From Cucumis sativus (Eukaryota; Streptophyta; Magnoliopsida; Cucurbitales; Cucurbitaceae), in NCBI RefSeq assembly GCF_000004075.3, contig NC_026659.2, positions 4,712,001-4,776,000 of the forward strand: 64,000 nucleotides of DNA. Direction: 5' to 3'. Within the stretch, counting starts at the first letter, position 1, and the number at the start of each line of letters is the position of its first letter. Both the position numbers and the translations under genes were made by a program. Shown here piece by piece: positions 1 to 12,300 of the stretch. Below the pieces are notes generated by a model. That model ran no database searches. It was not told the DNA's origin and saw only the letters and a list, made by a program, of their open reading frames with translations.

Positions 1-846
1 CAAGTGTTAAGGACTAATATCTTTAAAAGATCCACAGAATAAAATGTTGGAGGTGACGACTACCTCTAATGTTAAAAAGAAAAATTAGATTTAAAATCTA
101 AATTTGATTTTATTTTTAGCAAATTTAGATTTTTTAATAAAAATAAAGAAATAAAAGCAATAATTAAATGCCTAATATCATACTCTTCTCTTCGCACAAA
201 ATATTTTTAAAAAAAATATCACTTGACAATTTTTTATTTGACCGTTGTATTATTTAATATTTTAAAAGCAATAATGAAATGTCGTGTTACTTAATATGGT
301 ATCAAAACTCATAAACTCAAATATATACATTCCGTCTAAAAGATAAAAATTAGTATCCTATTAAAAAACAGTGTACCCAAAACACACGATCCCATCTTAT
401 TTTGTCGCGAAAGTGAAACAAGAAGCCTAATCTGAAAGCAAATTTGAGCTCCACAACATTTGAGTTTGGTTGAAAAAAGCAATATAGACCATATACATAA
501 ATACATATAACATATGGCTTGGATATCTCTTTAAAAAAAGATAGTATTCACATTTTGTTTCTCAATGTGTTTACACCAATTCTTTTTGTTATTTTGTAAT
601 TCTTCCAACATTTGATTGTATTCATCGATACTTCTTTTATATGATTCTGTGTTAGGATATGAAAAAACAGTAACAATATCGTAGCTCTTAGAAGATCGAA
701 AACAGAGAAATTATTATTATTATATATAGCCTTAAGTGACATAAATACAAAAGTTAGAAACATATTTTGGTTGAAATATAAATATATATATAAGAGATCA
801 TCATACAAAAGCACAATTATGCAAGTTGTTTTAGATATATAACTCA
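1..846. other. AT-rich intergenic DNA downstream of the WAT1-like gene
   Basis: There is no supportable gene here. The sequence is AT-rich with short homopolymers. The part nearest the WAT1-like stop codon (roughly 540-846) probably holds that gene's 3' UTR on the minus strand. A 100-codon open frame on the minus strand is low-complexity (Tyr, Phe, Ile, Asn rich) and shows no family resemblance. Confidence 0.6.
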
Positions 847-3800
847 TCAATTTTTCTCCTCTTTTGCAACATTGAGCGCGAGGAAATCTTGACTCGATTG
901 AACTGTTGTTGTGGTCTTCATTTGTTGCTCACAAGGTGTCATGTTATCACATTCAGAGTTCAAAACTGGAGGTTCATCTTGGCTTTTCCCCCATAAAACC
1001 ATGTACAGGCCACATATTATGATCACTACTCCAATCATCCTGCATCATGAAAGTCATTAGTAATATAGGTTTTAATTATTTAATTTTCCCCATTTGGGAA
1101 TAACTAAGAATGTTATTTGTTGTACCTTCCCAAAAACATAATCTCAGACAAGATGAAGAAGCTCATGATCGCAACAAGAATCATGGCTAGAGGATTGAAT
1201 GAAGCGAAAAAAACTGGCCCTTTTGTTTGCATTACCACTCCTTGAATATAATACGTTACCCCTGAACATATTACTCCCTGCAACACAATATAAGCAAGGA
1301 TTAAAATATGCGGCGAGATACGTTATTTGATAGGGCAGAAACTATCGATAAGCAAAGAATGGAAAGAAAAGAAAATGGTCATAGACTGTGTGGTTCCACT
1401 TTCAATATATCAGTAAAATTGAAATTTTGAAATCAATATCGTTTTTTTAGTAACATTGTGTTAATTCCACTTTCAAAGGATAGATACTTACAGAATAAAC
1501 CACAGCTAGAAGCTGGCTATCAAAGTGCAAAGCCCAAGCAGAAACGTTCCCTCTCTCAATGACCAAAGCCACCCCAAAACCTCCAATGGTGCCCACCAAG
1601 CATATCAATGTCGTAAGCGACAGATCGGCGGGGTACTCTTTCAATGTAATCGCCTAATTACGCCAACGATATCGACTTATTAAGTTAGCATGGCATCTAA
1701 TCTAATTATTCAATAATCTAACAATTATTTCTATTATTGAAAAAAAAAGTTTTTTAAAAAAATTTATTTATATATACCTGAAGAGTGATGAAAGCTGCCC
1801 AACAAACGCAGCCAGTTGTAATCATGAGGAAGCCAACGATTTGATTTTGGTGATCTGGAGAAGCAGCTGATAAAGAAGAAGAAGCTGAGACCTGATTTGG
1901 TAACTTTGTCCATGGTAGATTCAACATTGGGCCTCTTATGAATGTCATAATCATGGCTCCTCCAACTGTTACTATTGTTCCTAAGATTTTTGCTTGGCTT
2001 CCCCTTTTCATAATCTTCACTTTCTCAAGCCTGTTTCATTATACAAAAATATTCATATAAACCATGTTATGAATTATTCTTCTTCTTAGTGAAAAATGTG
2101 TTTAATTTGTACTCCAACTTAACGATCACTGTATATAATTGAAGACTTTTTATGGATTTGAATCTCACTCTAATTGTTCTTTTGATGCTATATTTAAACA
2201 AAACAAAAAAAAAAACCAAAAAACATAGATTACAATTTGAATGGACTTCAAATCAAATACTAAGATTGGTTGTGAAGTAAAATATAATAAATATTGAAAA
2301 TAAAAGAAAAAACAATATAAAAAAGGCAAAAAAGAAAAAGAAAAGAAGTTAAAAATGCACCACATGCTTGAAGTCTTACTCATCCTTTAATATTTGAATA
2401 ATACAATTTTTGTAGAAATACTCATATATAACTTTATATTATATAACTTATAATATAAAGTTTAATCCCTAAATACTTTTTATTTTATAGAAAAGGCTTA
2501 ATTTTTGTTTTTATTGCTCACTAGGTTTCTGTTCTTTCCGTTCCTTAACGATAAGTTGAACTTTTTTTTCTTTTGTCTATTTGATTTTTAGATTTAATTT
2601 TTTTTTAATTTCGTAGTTCACCATCCTTAATCCCATTGAGACAAAAAAAAAAATCTCTAAACTTACATATTTACTAAGTACTTTTAAGTCTTATTGGTTT
2701 TATGTTGACAATCAATTATCAATAATTTTTTAAAAAAATGAATATTAAACTTTAGGAACATATTAAAAACTTAATTAATAGTTTCGATTCTAATAAACTA
2801 ACAATGAATTGTACTTTAGTTATCTTCTTCTAAAAACAAAAACCGTATCAAACTTAGTTGAACTAGTATAGTTTTTTCTAAATAGATAAATATTGAAAAT
2901 AAATTAGATTCTGTTTTCTATAAACAAAAAACCAAAAACAAACGTGCGAATAAACTTTTAGCACAGCAAATTCTCATTATTATAGCTAAAATAAGAAAAG
3001 TTAACATGTGTCCATTTTTTTATTCTAAATAATATTTTAATTTTAAAATATAAAATATTGTTTTATCAAATGTGTATTTCTAAAAAAATTAATATAAAAC
3101 ACTCCAAAATAGTACCTTAATACTAATTTGATATACAAAATAATTGGCATCACCAAGTCATTGGGTATGATGAAGATGTGACGAGTCCATTTGAATAAAA
3201 TATTTTTTTAAAAACCATTTCTATTTAGATATTTTTAATAAAAATTGTTTAATTTTTTTTAAAATTATTTTGACGTTGATCGTATCCTCGTAGTTTTTAA
3301 AATTAAACACTTAAAAGTTAAACCAAAGGTACCCTTCATTTAATTAATTGAAATGTTTGAATGAACAACTCCACTTATCTCTCACCTTTACCATCTTGTT
3401 TAACCAAAAGTACTTTGGAGACTACAGACCAAAGTGGATGCACCAAAGTGTGTTTCCAAAAACTCTGGTCAGTGTCAATTAAGACATACATAATCTCGTA
3501 AAAAGGTTGAAAGAAAAGTTTAGATATAGTGAAAGTATACCTGCAAGCCCAAGCCATGAGGAAAACAAAAGCTGGCAAAACATTGCACATCGCAGCAGCA
3601 AAGGTTGCTGTTGTGTACTTCATACCCGTATAGTACAAGTTTTGATCAATCACTGGCCTAAGTACAATTCATAAACGTTTTTGATTAAGAATATGAATAA
3701 AAGATTCTTTAAATGACCCATTATTCGTGCTTAAGAATATGACCCATTATTCGTATCTTTTTCATAAAAGGATTTGAATAGAAGATTAAATTTAAGCTAT

Positions 3801-4868
3801 TATATTCGATAATTTTTCTTTTGTTTAATTAAACTAAATTCTTTAAATCACTTTTTTTCTTTTTTTTCTTTTTTGTAAATGGATATTGATTACAAGTAAA
3901 AAATGTACATATGCTAGAAATATAAATAAAGAAAGTAATTTTGATTGTAACTTAAAACTTTATATTAGTTCAAAATTAAAAGAAGTGAAATGAAATTGTC
4001 ACACATTAAGTTAAGCTTCTTACTCTAAGAAACCCAGAAGCAAAATTTTGAACAACAATGAAAAGGTCATCTTTGTCCTTGCCTTCCTGCATGCAAAAAC
4101 ACCAAAAACACTCAACCTTTTTGTAGAGAGAGAGAGATTATTCAATGTTTGTTGACTTTTGTTGCCATTAAAAGCAAACATAAGAAACTATTAAACGAAA
4201 AAACAAGTTATTAATAATAGCTAATACATAAAATATTGGTTTGGTTAAGATAATTGGATACTTGTTAATAACCACTCAAATATTCCACTTTGATACATAA
4301 ATCACTGCAGTCTCGTACTAGCAAAACTCAACCTACACCACACATCTAAATATATTAAAAAAGTAAATTCAAAACTACTTTTAATTCATCTTCATCTCTT
4401 TTCGAACTTTTTCTTCTTCTTTCTCCAGTTCTTCATCTCTCCTTCTCACTGATGAAATTCAAAGCTAAACCATACTGATTGGAGATGTAGACGTTTTAGG
4501 CCATGTAGTAAGTATGGTTAATCAGAATTCTTTCAATGTTTGTTTGGATTGATTTTTCAAAATATTTTTAAAACACTTTTTTTAGCAAGAAAGTCAATCC
4601 AAATATCTGTCCTTAATAAGTAATCTAGACAATAGAAACAAAAGAGAACGAAGGAATGAATAAGAAAAGACGACCTCTCAAAGATAATGGCGAAAGGAGC
4701 AATGACGAGAGTAGCAGCAACTTGACGATAAGCCACAAAAACATGTTGGCTCATTCCTTTATCCAAAGCTGATTTTGTAAGAATCGCCATTCCAGCGTAA
4801 CCAAATTGCACGAAAATAACTCCGAAATACGGCTTGGCAGAACGCAAAAACCTTATAAAAGACTCCAT
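847..4868 (-). CDS. WAT1-related (nodulin MtN21 / EamA) transporter, 7 exons
   Basis: This is a multi-pass membrane transporter of the plant-specific WAT1-related family; members move auxin, amino acids or other metabolites across tonoplast or plasma membrane, and this one's substrate cannot be told from sequence. Minus-strand exons: 4868-4675, 4086-4024, 3657-3541, 2030-1778, 1653-1492, 1277-1126 and 1039-847. They sum to 1134 nt (377 aa), normal for the family (about 350-400), with all joins in phase. The start at 4868 gives MESFIRFL just before the first membrane segment; an in-frame ATG at 4928 would add a charged RERER tail typical of UTR translation. Family landmarks include QFGYAGM in segment 1, FAIIFER, EPVIDQNLYYTGM, TVGGAMIMT and LGETGW-free EamA repeat 2 (SEIMFLG near residue 313). 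The C-terminal tail is hydrophilic and Thr/Gln rich. The largest introns are intron 3 (about 1.5 kb) and intron 1 (588 bp), which carries a small foldback. Confidence 0.93.
4541..4604. repeat. Short foldback (MITE-like) in WAT1-like intron 1
   Basis: The sequence TTTGGATTGA near 4549 is mirrored by TCAATCCAAA near 4592-4601, flanking an AT-rich loop. This is the form of a tiny terminal-inverted-repeat element or its relic. It lies wholly inside intron 1 and does not touch the splice sites. Confidence 0.5.
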
Positions 4869-4894
4869 TTCTTTTACTGCACCTTCAATATCTC

Positions 4895-4912
4895 TTCTCT
4901 CTCTCTCTCTAT
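4895..4912. repeat. CT/GA microsatellite in 5' UTR of the WAT1-like gene
   Basis: A (CT)n run on the plus strand reads as (GA)n in the presumed 5' leader of the minus-strand WAT1-like gene, about 30-45 nt upstream of the chosen ATG. GA/CT tracts are frequent in plant leaders. Confidence 0.7.
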
Positions 4913-4963
4913 GGATATACCGATACACACACCATGGAGAAACTAGGCCTCAAATATAATGTG

Positions 4964-4971
4964 GTTTTATA
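4964..4971 (-). promoter_or_regulatory. Candidate TATA box of the WAT1-like gene
   Basis: The minus strand reads TATAAAAC about 100 nt upstream of the chosen start codon at 4868, leaving room for a leader of about 65-70 nt. A second TATATAA-like motif lies near 5035-5043, so the assignment is tentative. Confidence 0.45.
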
Positions 4972-5372
4972 GAAGTGTTTTTGATAGAAGAATAATAATA
5001 TAAGGCCAAATCCAGGGACTCCACTAAAAAGCAGCTTATATAAAGCTGAGAGAAGAGAAGAAGGGGATTTGTTAAAGAATCATCAATATTATTAATGCAC
5101 ACTTAAAAACACAGAGAGTTACAAGAGAAGATGGTTTCCACATGTGTAAAGTTAAGTACCACCAATTTTTCCTTTGTTTCTATTTTCTTTGTGCTGACGA
5201 AGGGATAGATATATATTGTGAGTGCGCTGAAATTGAAGTGCAATAAACATTATTTAGGTTTTTACATTTATATATATTATTATCTTATAAGTTTACAAAT
5301 ATGTAAATTCGAAATGAACAAACAAAAATCGTTGACAATCGAATATCTTGTTTAATGTTTACAACTACTGTT

Positions 5373-5426
5373 AATGTATGTGTATGTGTATGCACATATG
5401 CACATATATGCACATATGCACATGTG
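5373..5426. repeat. Alternating TATG/GCACATAT simple repeat
   Basis: Alternating purine-pyrimidine sequence starts with GTATGTGTATG and passes into several GCACATAT units. It is locally self-complementary (CATATG, GCACATATGC). Length polymorphism would be expected. Confidence 0.75.
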
Positions 5427-5435
5427 TTAGTGTAT

Positions 5436-5559
5436 GATGGTAATGGGGATAGAATAATTTTTTTGTAGTCATTTCTATGAATAATTTTTTAAATTAGTAT
5501 AGTCATTCCTGTCAATATTTGTTTCCATTAATAGATGATGGTAATGGGGATAGAATAAT
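5436..5559. repeat. 23-bp direct repeat pair, offset 101 bp
   Basis: The segment GATGGTAATGGGGATAGAAT and its next three bases occur at 5436-5458 and again at 5537-5559, apparently identical by eye. The intervening DNA is AT-rich. This is either a local tandem duplication whose spacers have diverged or a footprint of a transposed element. Confidence 0.7.
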
Positions 5560-5631
5560 AGTAAATAGTGAGTTGGTCATTTGGAAAATATATTTTTTTT
5601 GTACGGACAATTATCATTAAATTTGATCAAA

Positions 5632-5773
5632 TATTTACAATATATAGCAAAATTTTAGATTTTATCAATGATAGTCATTAATATGCTTTTATGAATAACA
5701 TTGATAGAAATTGATAGAAGTTTATGAGTGACTATCATTGATATAATCTAAAATTTTGTTATAGCTCGTAAAT
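5632..5773. repeat. MITE-like palindrome with about 45-bp arms
   Basis: The left arm (5632-5677) contains AGCAAAATTTTAGATT and ATCAATGATAGTCA. The right arm (5728-5773) is its near-perfect reverse complement (TGACTATCATTGAT, AATCTAAAATTTTGTTAT). The loop repeats TTGATAGAA. The element is small, AT-rich and non-coding, as expected of a MITE or foldback. A related palindrome sits in an OGDH intron at about 21044-21155. Confidence 0.75.
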
Positions 5774-6254
5774 GTTTTAATTTATTTTGTTATTTTTAAA
5801 AATACTCATTTTTATTCCATTCTTTTAAAATTTAGGATCTTTTTATGTAGGCCAGCTAGGGTGTATTTAGAGAAAAAGAAAATTATATATAGTCCTTTTA
5901 TATCAAACCTTATTCAATTGCACGTGGAGTTGATAAAATAAAATAATATATAATTTAAAGTATGATTAAATTGTCGAATTGAAATGAATATGTATACATA
6001 TATATATTGTTAGGATGAAAAAGTGATTAGTACTTATTTTGTTAGGTATGAAGCTCAAGCTATAAGGTTGGTCATTAATTTGCATACGCTAATTTGGCTT
6101 ATAAATATCTAGATTGCCTTATAGTGTTAGCCCTCAAATCAAAAGTTTTTATTTGGCTAAGTAGAGGCTAACCTAGAGTTGTGCATGAAATCATAAGTTT
6201 ATTTAACTAAGACTAACTCATAAGGTAAGCTATCAAGCTAATATATTTATTTTT

Positions 6255-8272
6255 TACTACAAGAAAGGGGGCTCTCCCGACGTACAAAATCATTGAAAGA
6301 AATATGAAAAACATCGAAAAAGGCCTTCCAGACGCATAAATATATGTCAGGATACAAGTCGGAAAAAATGTATATCGAGAGAGGAACTCCTGACGCATAA
6401 CATTCAGCGTCGGAGTTCCTAGACATCTTCCGATGTTGTATGAATGTCGAAAACACTGTCATATAGCGTCGAAAGATGTCTTGGAACTCCCGACGATGAA
6501 TGTTGTACATCGGGAGTTCCTCTTTTTTTAAAAAAAAAAAAACTTCTATTATTAAATGGAAGGTAAATACATCCACCCTTAGACTTGTATACAAATAATA
6601 CAAAACATTTATTAAACTGCCATCGACATTACACATTTTTAATATTTAAATGATAATAAAGAAATAAAAGAGCAAATAAAAAATCTTTTATTATTAAAAT
6701 CAAGTTCACATCAGTTAAGGGTAAAAAGAATTACCTTATAGGGATCTTGTAATTCCTCGATGTCGTATGGACTTTCTCCCTCATCAACATCTATAATTCT
6801 TTAAACCTAAGATGAAAATATTGCGTTGGTATAACATTTTGCATAAAATACTTGTGCATCAACACATATGCATTCAAACATTCAAACAATGTCAATGTAT
6901 CCAATATCTCGTAGCAAAATCAATCCCATCAACATCAATAAGTAATCTCAAATCAAATCTCACAACAATTACAACATTCATACATAAACTAACTCTAACT
7001 CAACCACTCCTACAAAATCAAATATAAATCCAATTCAACCACAAACTAACTATAAATTATAAAAGCAACACTTTTCAACCAAACGTTAACTAAAATGTAC
7101 ACAACAATAACATTCACCAACAACATTCATCCACATACAACATTCACCAACAAGTTATAACAAATGAAACTGTTAAAAAATAAACAACAATAAAATTTGA
7201 ACTAAATGCTCCAACCCCTTCAATTTCCTAAACCCTAAAAATTTCAATTAAATCCCCCTTCTTTAATTTTTAATTGAACACCCACCCCTCTTTAAAAAGG
7301 TTACTCCAATTCTAAACCCCCCTTTAATTTTCAATTCAAACCCTTCTAATCCAACCCTATTTTCTATTAAATCCTTCCTCACTATCAAAATTTCAATTCA
7401 ACAACCCTTCTTTAACTTTGAATTCACCCCTCCCATTAATTTATTATTCACCCCTCTTTAATTTTTAATTCAACACCCCATCCTTAAAAATTCTAATCCA
7501 ATCCAAAATCCCCTTTAATTTTCAATTCAACCATTCTAATCCCCTCCTAAAACATAATTCAAAATCCTATTCCTAAAACAAAAACTAATTCAAAAACCAA
7601 ATTTCTAAATCAAAACATAATTTCTGATCTAAATAAAAATAAATTACATCAAACTAATATAAAATAACCATACTTACCAATATGTGATGGTGAGCGGCAA
7701 GAGGCGGCGACGAAATGGTGGCGAGCAGCGAGCACCGACAGTGAGATGAGGTCTCCTCTTCTTCTTCTTGGTCTCCCTCGCTCTCGTTTTTCTTTCTCTT
7801 TTCTCTTTCGATTCTGTAAAATAGAAGGATTTAATAAAGGGGAACTCCCAACGCCGACCGAAAACGCCGAGATAGCCACGCTAATTCTGACGCCATTAGT
7901 GATGCGTTGGCATTAGGTACCCTTTTTCCTAATGTTTCTGACGTTGCGTCGGAGGAAGACCAAACGGTACAATTAATGATTTGCCCCTCATCCAACATAA
8001 CACTGTGGACGTTGAAAAAACCCTAATATTCCTAATGCATCATTTACGGCGTTGGAAAAACATATCTTTTTTACCGATGTTTCTGATGTCGTCGGAGGAT
8101 ATTTAACGGTATAATTATTTATTCCGAGCAGTCCTGATGGGGTTCATATGCGCCTGGGAAGAGGACCTCCCCCAACGTCGATACTGGTGCGTCGGTAGAA
8201 ACCACCTTCTATCGACTATTCGATTTTCCGATAGTTTTTTGTGCGTCGGAAAAATCCCAATTTTTTGTAGTG
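6255..8272. mobile_element. Non-autonomous CACTA (En/Spm-type) DNA transposon, about 2.0 kb
   Basis: The left end reads TACTACAAGAAAGGGG, one base off the CACTACAAGAAA terminus typical of plant CACTA elements. The right end reads TTTTTTGTAGTG, whose reverse complement begins CACTACAAAAAA. Both subterminal regions (6270-6530 and 7840-8260) are dense in copies of CGTCGGA / TCCGACG and AACTCCCGACG in both orientations, which is how CACTA subterminal transposase-binding repeats look. No transposase can be read inside; the middle is low-complexity (see 7200-7560). Flanking triplets are TTT and TTG, so the expected 3-bp target duplication is at best 2/3. The subterminal regions are visibly richer in G+C than the surroundings. 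Confidence 0.82.
7200..7560. repeat. Strand-asymmetric C/T-rich degenerate repeat inside the CACTA element
   Basis: About 360 bp is nearly free of G on the plus strand and repeats variants of CCCTTTAATTTTCAATTCAA and CACCCCTCTTTAATTTTTAATT at irregular spacing of about 40-60 bp. It is non-coding in all frames examined. It looks like an expanded internal repeat of the CACTA element. Confidence 0.6.
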
Positions 8273-11200
8273 TTGCTTCGTGTATATGAAGATCAATTCA
8301 TAGAGTTAGCCACAAAGATATAACATCTATGTGTGGAGAGGTCAATCCATTGGTATACTGTAAAGCTAGAGAAGGTCAACCCTATAAAAGTAAAATTTGC
8401 CCCAAAATGCCATACTTATGCACATGAGATATTAATTAGTGAATGACTATTACGAAACTTATATCTATATAATTTGAGAGAGCTCCTAACATTTGAGGTA
8501 TGCTGAAATAGTGTATGTTGCACTTTATACTCTCTAACAGCTCTCTAGTTAACAGCTCTCCAATTTCATTTTTAGTTTTATGCATATGTTTCTTTCCAAA
8601 TTATCTATTATGATTTTTATCTATCTTAAAATTTGAAGAAAAAAAAACATTTATGTTTAGTTTTTTTAGATCGGTGTAACTTTTAAAATAATTGTGGTTA
8701 AAAGTGTGCTTTAATTAGAAAAATCCATTATCACAAGAAGCAAATTAATATTTGATAAATTTCAGTGTTAGATACTATTAAAAAATGTACATTTTGTAAT
8801 TTATCAAATGGCCAGTGGTTTAAAAAATATTATGTTTTGTTCACTCTACATTTCATTGTTAGGTATCAAGGAAAATAGCTTTAATTTTCTTAATATGAGA
8901 TGATTAAATATAAAATAGTTACATTCCACTTATGGAAATTTATGAGATGAATTTTGGTTATGGAGAAATATATTGTATATCTTACAAATCTTAAATTTGA
9001 AGATTAAAATTTATAGCAACCAAAAGTTGGACCCAGAAAATGACATTTGATTCTATCAAAATCTGAAAAGAATGTGATTTTATCATAATCTAAAGGTTAG
9101 GATAAGTAATTTTGAAGACGGTGTGAGATGAATGTGTGCTTCAAAAGTGATTTTTAATATATTCACTTACCTTTTTTTTCTATCAATTACAAAAAAAAAA
9201 AATAATAATAACGTTTTAAGTATAGTTTGTTATTTTTTTTAGAAAAATAACAAACTATTTACACTAAAAAACAAAATTTATATTATACATTAAATGTAAA
9301 TATTTTATCAAACGTATTATTTTTTACAATTTTTCTCTAATAGTTTTTATTAACGGTTCCAAAGCCAACTCCAAATTTACCCCTCAATTTCGAGATAAAA
9401 TTCTAAAAAGAAAATATAGAAAAGAAAAAAAGAAAAAGAATGAAGTAAACTTGATTTTTAAGAATCAAATAACTATATATGATCGAAGGATAGTAATAGC
9501 ACTATAAAATGGTATGATTATTGGCAGGAACTTAATTAATTTTGTCCATTATATTTTTGCTTTTTTTGGTTGTGAAAAAGTTGATTAGAAATTTCGACTC
9601 ATAAATTTTGCTTTTATTTTCTTTGTTAAAAGGATTCTTTCCTCTTTTGTATTTTCTTCTACTTTTCTTCCTCTCTCTCTAGCTGTTTTTAAAATGTTGG
9701 TTAGTTTCAAAATCTTTTAATTTCGTTTATACACATGTAACAATACGAAAAACTTCATAAATCTGACTATTGATTTTAATATTACAAATTTGCTCTTCTT
9801 TTTTTCTTTTTTTTTTTGTCTCCGTGTGATGTGACTTTTTTTTTCTTTGCATAATTTTTTTTGAAGCGACTATTTGTTTCAAGATCTAGTTAAAGACTGT
9901 GTACTAAATATATATTTTTTATTTTTTATTCTTTTCAAACTATTATTTGGTTGTTTAAAATCGTGTATCAAATATAAAATATGGTGATTGTTGGGATATT
10001 GAATAGTCAAATCTAAATTATTATACAAAAAAATATTCAAATCTAATAACAAAGAATCCTACAAAAATTGTTTAGATTTCGGTAGTCAAATTACCAAAAA
10101 AATATTGAAAAAAATCGTTTAGATCTTGCCCTCCAAATTTAATTGATCATATACCAAAACAAATTTTAAAAAATAGTTTAGATTTGACTCCCCACCAAAT
10201 TTGAACGTCTAAACAATCAAAATAAACAATCTGTCTAATAAATATAAACAATTGTCTACCAAAAAATCATTAAATGTAAATGTACCAAAAATAGTCAAAT
10301 TTAAACGTAGAAAAGAAACTTTAAAAAAAGATTGGATAGTCAAATCTAAACGACCAAATCTAAATGATCGGAAATAATAGCTCAATCTAAATAACCGTTT
10401 ACCAAATATATATATTATGTGTGTTGGATGTCAATTAATTCATTGCAGGAGTATTTTTATTATTTCATATTATGAGGATTTTTTTTTCTTTTTTAAAATC
10501 GTTCTGATATAAATATTGTTGTGTTTTGTTCTATTTTTAAAAAACTCCTATTTTTTAAACGGAAAGGGACAATTATTAAGTCCTTTTATACATTTCTTTC
10601 TTTTATATAATTATTATGAAATTTTACCAAAATTAGAGGGAGATTAAAAGTTTCAAAATTATTTATATATATGTTCCAAATCAAGATAAAAGCGCAAACT
10701 AACGCTAAAATAGTTAATGTAATTTCATGAGTAGTAGAATATTAATTTTATCGCAAAAAGTATTGAATTAATGTGGTTGAAAAAATCGAACTTTAAAGTT
10801 GATAGTATAATCACTCATGTTAGTCGAAAATAATTTTAACGTTTCTTTTAGACAATGCGCATCATTTGAAAACGTTGGAGTTTAACTCTATTAGCCGTTT
10901 TTGTATTTATTACAACGGATAAGTACATATAAAATATGATCATAAACTGATTAATAGTATTTTATATTCTACCTAAATACGTAATGGGTAACGTCATAAC
11001 TTATGATTTATAGAAATATTACCTCGAACATATTTTGAACAATAGTATAAATTTAGATCCATTTTATGAATATGTGTGCTACCACAAGCATAACATAAAA
11101 TTTATTAGTTAATATATAATTGTGGCCAGGTGATCTTGCTTAGGTTTCAAAAACCATCTATATATGAGTGTGTTATAATAATGTGTGTTTGCAAGCTTTG

Positions 11201-11595
11201 CTAAAACGGTTCTTTTGCATTTTGACCGTTTTCTTTTGTATAAATGAGATAGGAAGATTTGAATCTAGAATTCTTGGTCCTCAATATATATTGCTATCAG
11301 TTGAACTAAACTTTTGTTGGTCTTTTGCTCATTGTTCATTGTAACTTTATTTTTATTGAATTGTTAACTATGTGTGTTTGGTTTAATTTTGAAAAAAAAA
11401 TCATTTTAGAAAGAAAAAAAAAATTGAAAATGTTCGGTACCCAATTCAAAATAGCTTTTGAAATATTTTAAATTATTTTTATAAAAAGGAGTTTAAATAA
11501 CAAAAGCCCTTATTTTTTTCTCTTACCACTTCAAACAAATTACAAATTTTAAATCTATGTTGTCAAATTGTAAACTAAATAACAAATCTTTTAGA
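8273..11595. other. Gene-free AT-rich intergenic DNA
   Basis: I see no supportable gene or RNA. The stretch is AT-rich with poly-A/T runs, and between 10000 and 10400 there are recurring short motifs such as AATCTAAA and GTCAAATCTAAA that resemble worn repeat DNA. No element ends could be fixed. Confidence 0.55.
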
Positions 11596-11800
11596 TCACT
11601 GATTGGACCAAAAGCTTAAACTTGTGGGTGAATGTAGATTTAATATAACATCTGACATTCAGTCGAAATATGTGAAAGCCACAAGAATATTAAATTATAG
11701 AGAAGTAAATATAGACTTGAACACATGATCTCCCTAAGTCACCTAATACCATCTTGAATCACAGATTGACCCAAAATCTTGAGTTGATGAGCGAATATTG
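11596..11800. repeat. Dispersed repeat family, locus 1 (two sub-copies)
   Basis: ATTGGACCAAAAGCTTAAAC followed by TTGTGGGTGAATGT (about 11602-11655) recurs in worn form at about 11764-11800 (ATTGACCCAAAATCTTGAG...). The same two-part arrangement occurs at 35475-35620 (ATTGACCTAAAAGCTTAAAC, TTATGGGTGAAG; then ATTAACCAAAAAACTTAAAT). Four related copies at two distant loci show a dispersed family, probably of transposon origin. Confidence 0.65.
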
Positions 11801-11869
11801 AAAACACAGTTTTAACCTGGAGGATTATGTTTGCACCAAAGCTATATTGTCAAAGTAAATAGCATAAGC

Positions 11870-12300
11870 AATAACAGTAAAAAAAAAAAGACAGAACACA
11901 ACCATAAGTTGATAAACATAGTTCGGTGTAATCACACCTATATCTGGAGGACCTTAAGCTCGTTTGAAAGTATCATTTACTAAGATTCAAGAGATTCACA
12001 AGTACATAACTTATCAAGAATTAACTATCTTGAATAACAATTTTTACAAGAAAAACATCTAGGCTTCACTTAAACCACTTGATTTATGAACAAGGGAGGA
12101 TTTGATCTAAGCTCCCCCTCCATCATATACTTTATGCTTCATCCATCTTAGTGTCTAGGCTTCCCCCTGGGAGAGACTCCTTAGAATAACCTTCAACATT
12201 ATTAGGCTCACCTTATAACTTGCACAAATCTTCTCAACGAAGTGAATCACAATGCTTGTTAACAAGGTGTTTAACACTACATAAGATATGCATGTTTAAA
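11870..12300. mobile_element. Probable LTR-retroelement remnant
   Basis: The stretch around GACAGAACACAACCATAAGT, followed by CATAGTTCGGTGTAATCACACCTATATCTGG and a Pro/Ser-poor non-coding tail, resembles LTR/leader pieces of plant copia-type elements. No LTR boundary, primer-binding site or coding domain could be fixed, so the call rests on general resemblance only. Confidence 0.35.

Larger units (their letters stand above)
4972..6254. other. Intergenic DNA upstream of the WAT1-like gene
   Basis: No gene is seen. The proximal part is the likely promoter of the WAT1-like gene. It contains a GCACATAT-type simple repeat (5373-5426), a 23-bp direct repeat (5436-5458 and 5537-5559) and a palindromic MITE-like element (5632-5773), each listed separately. 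Confidence 0.6.
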
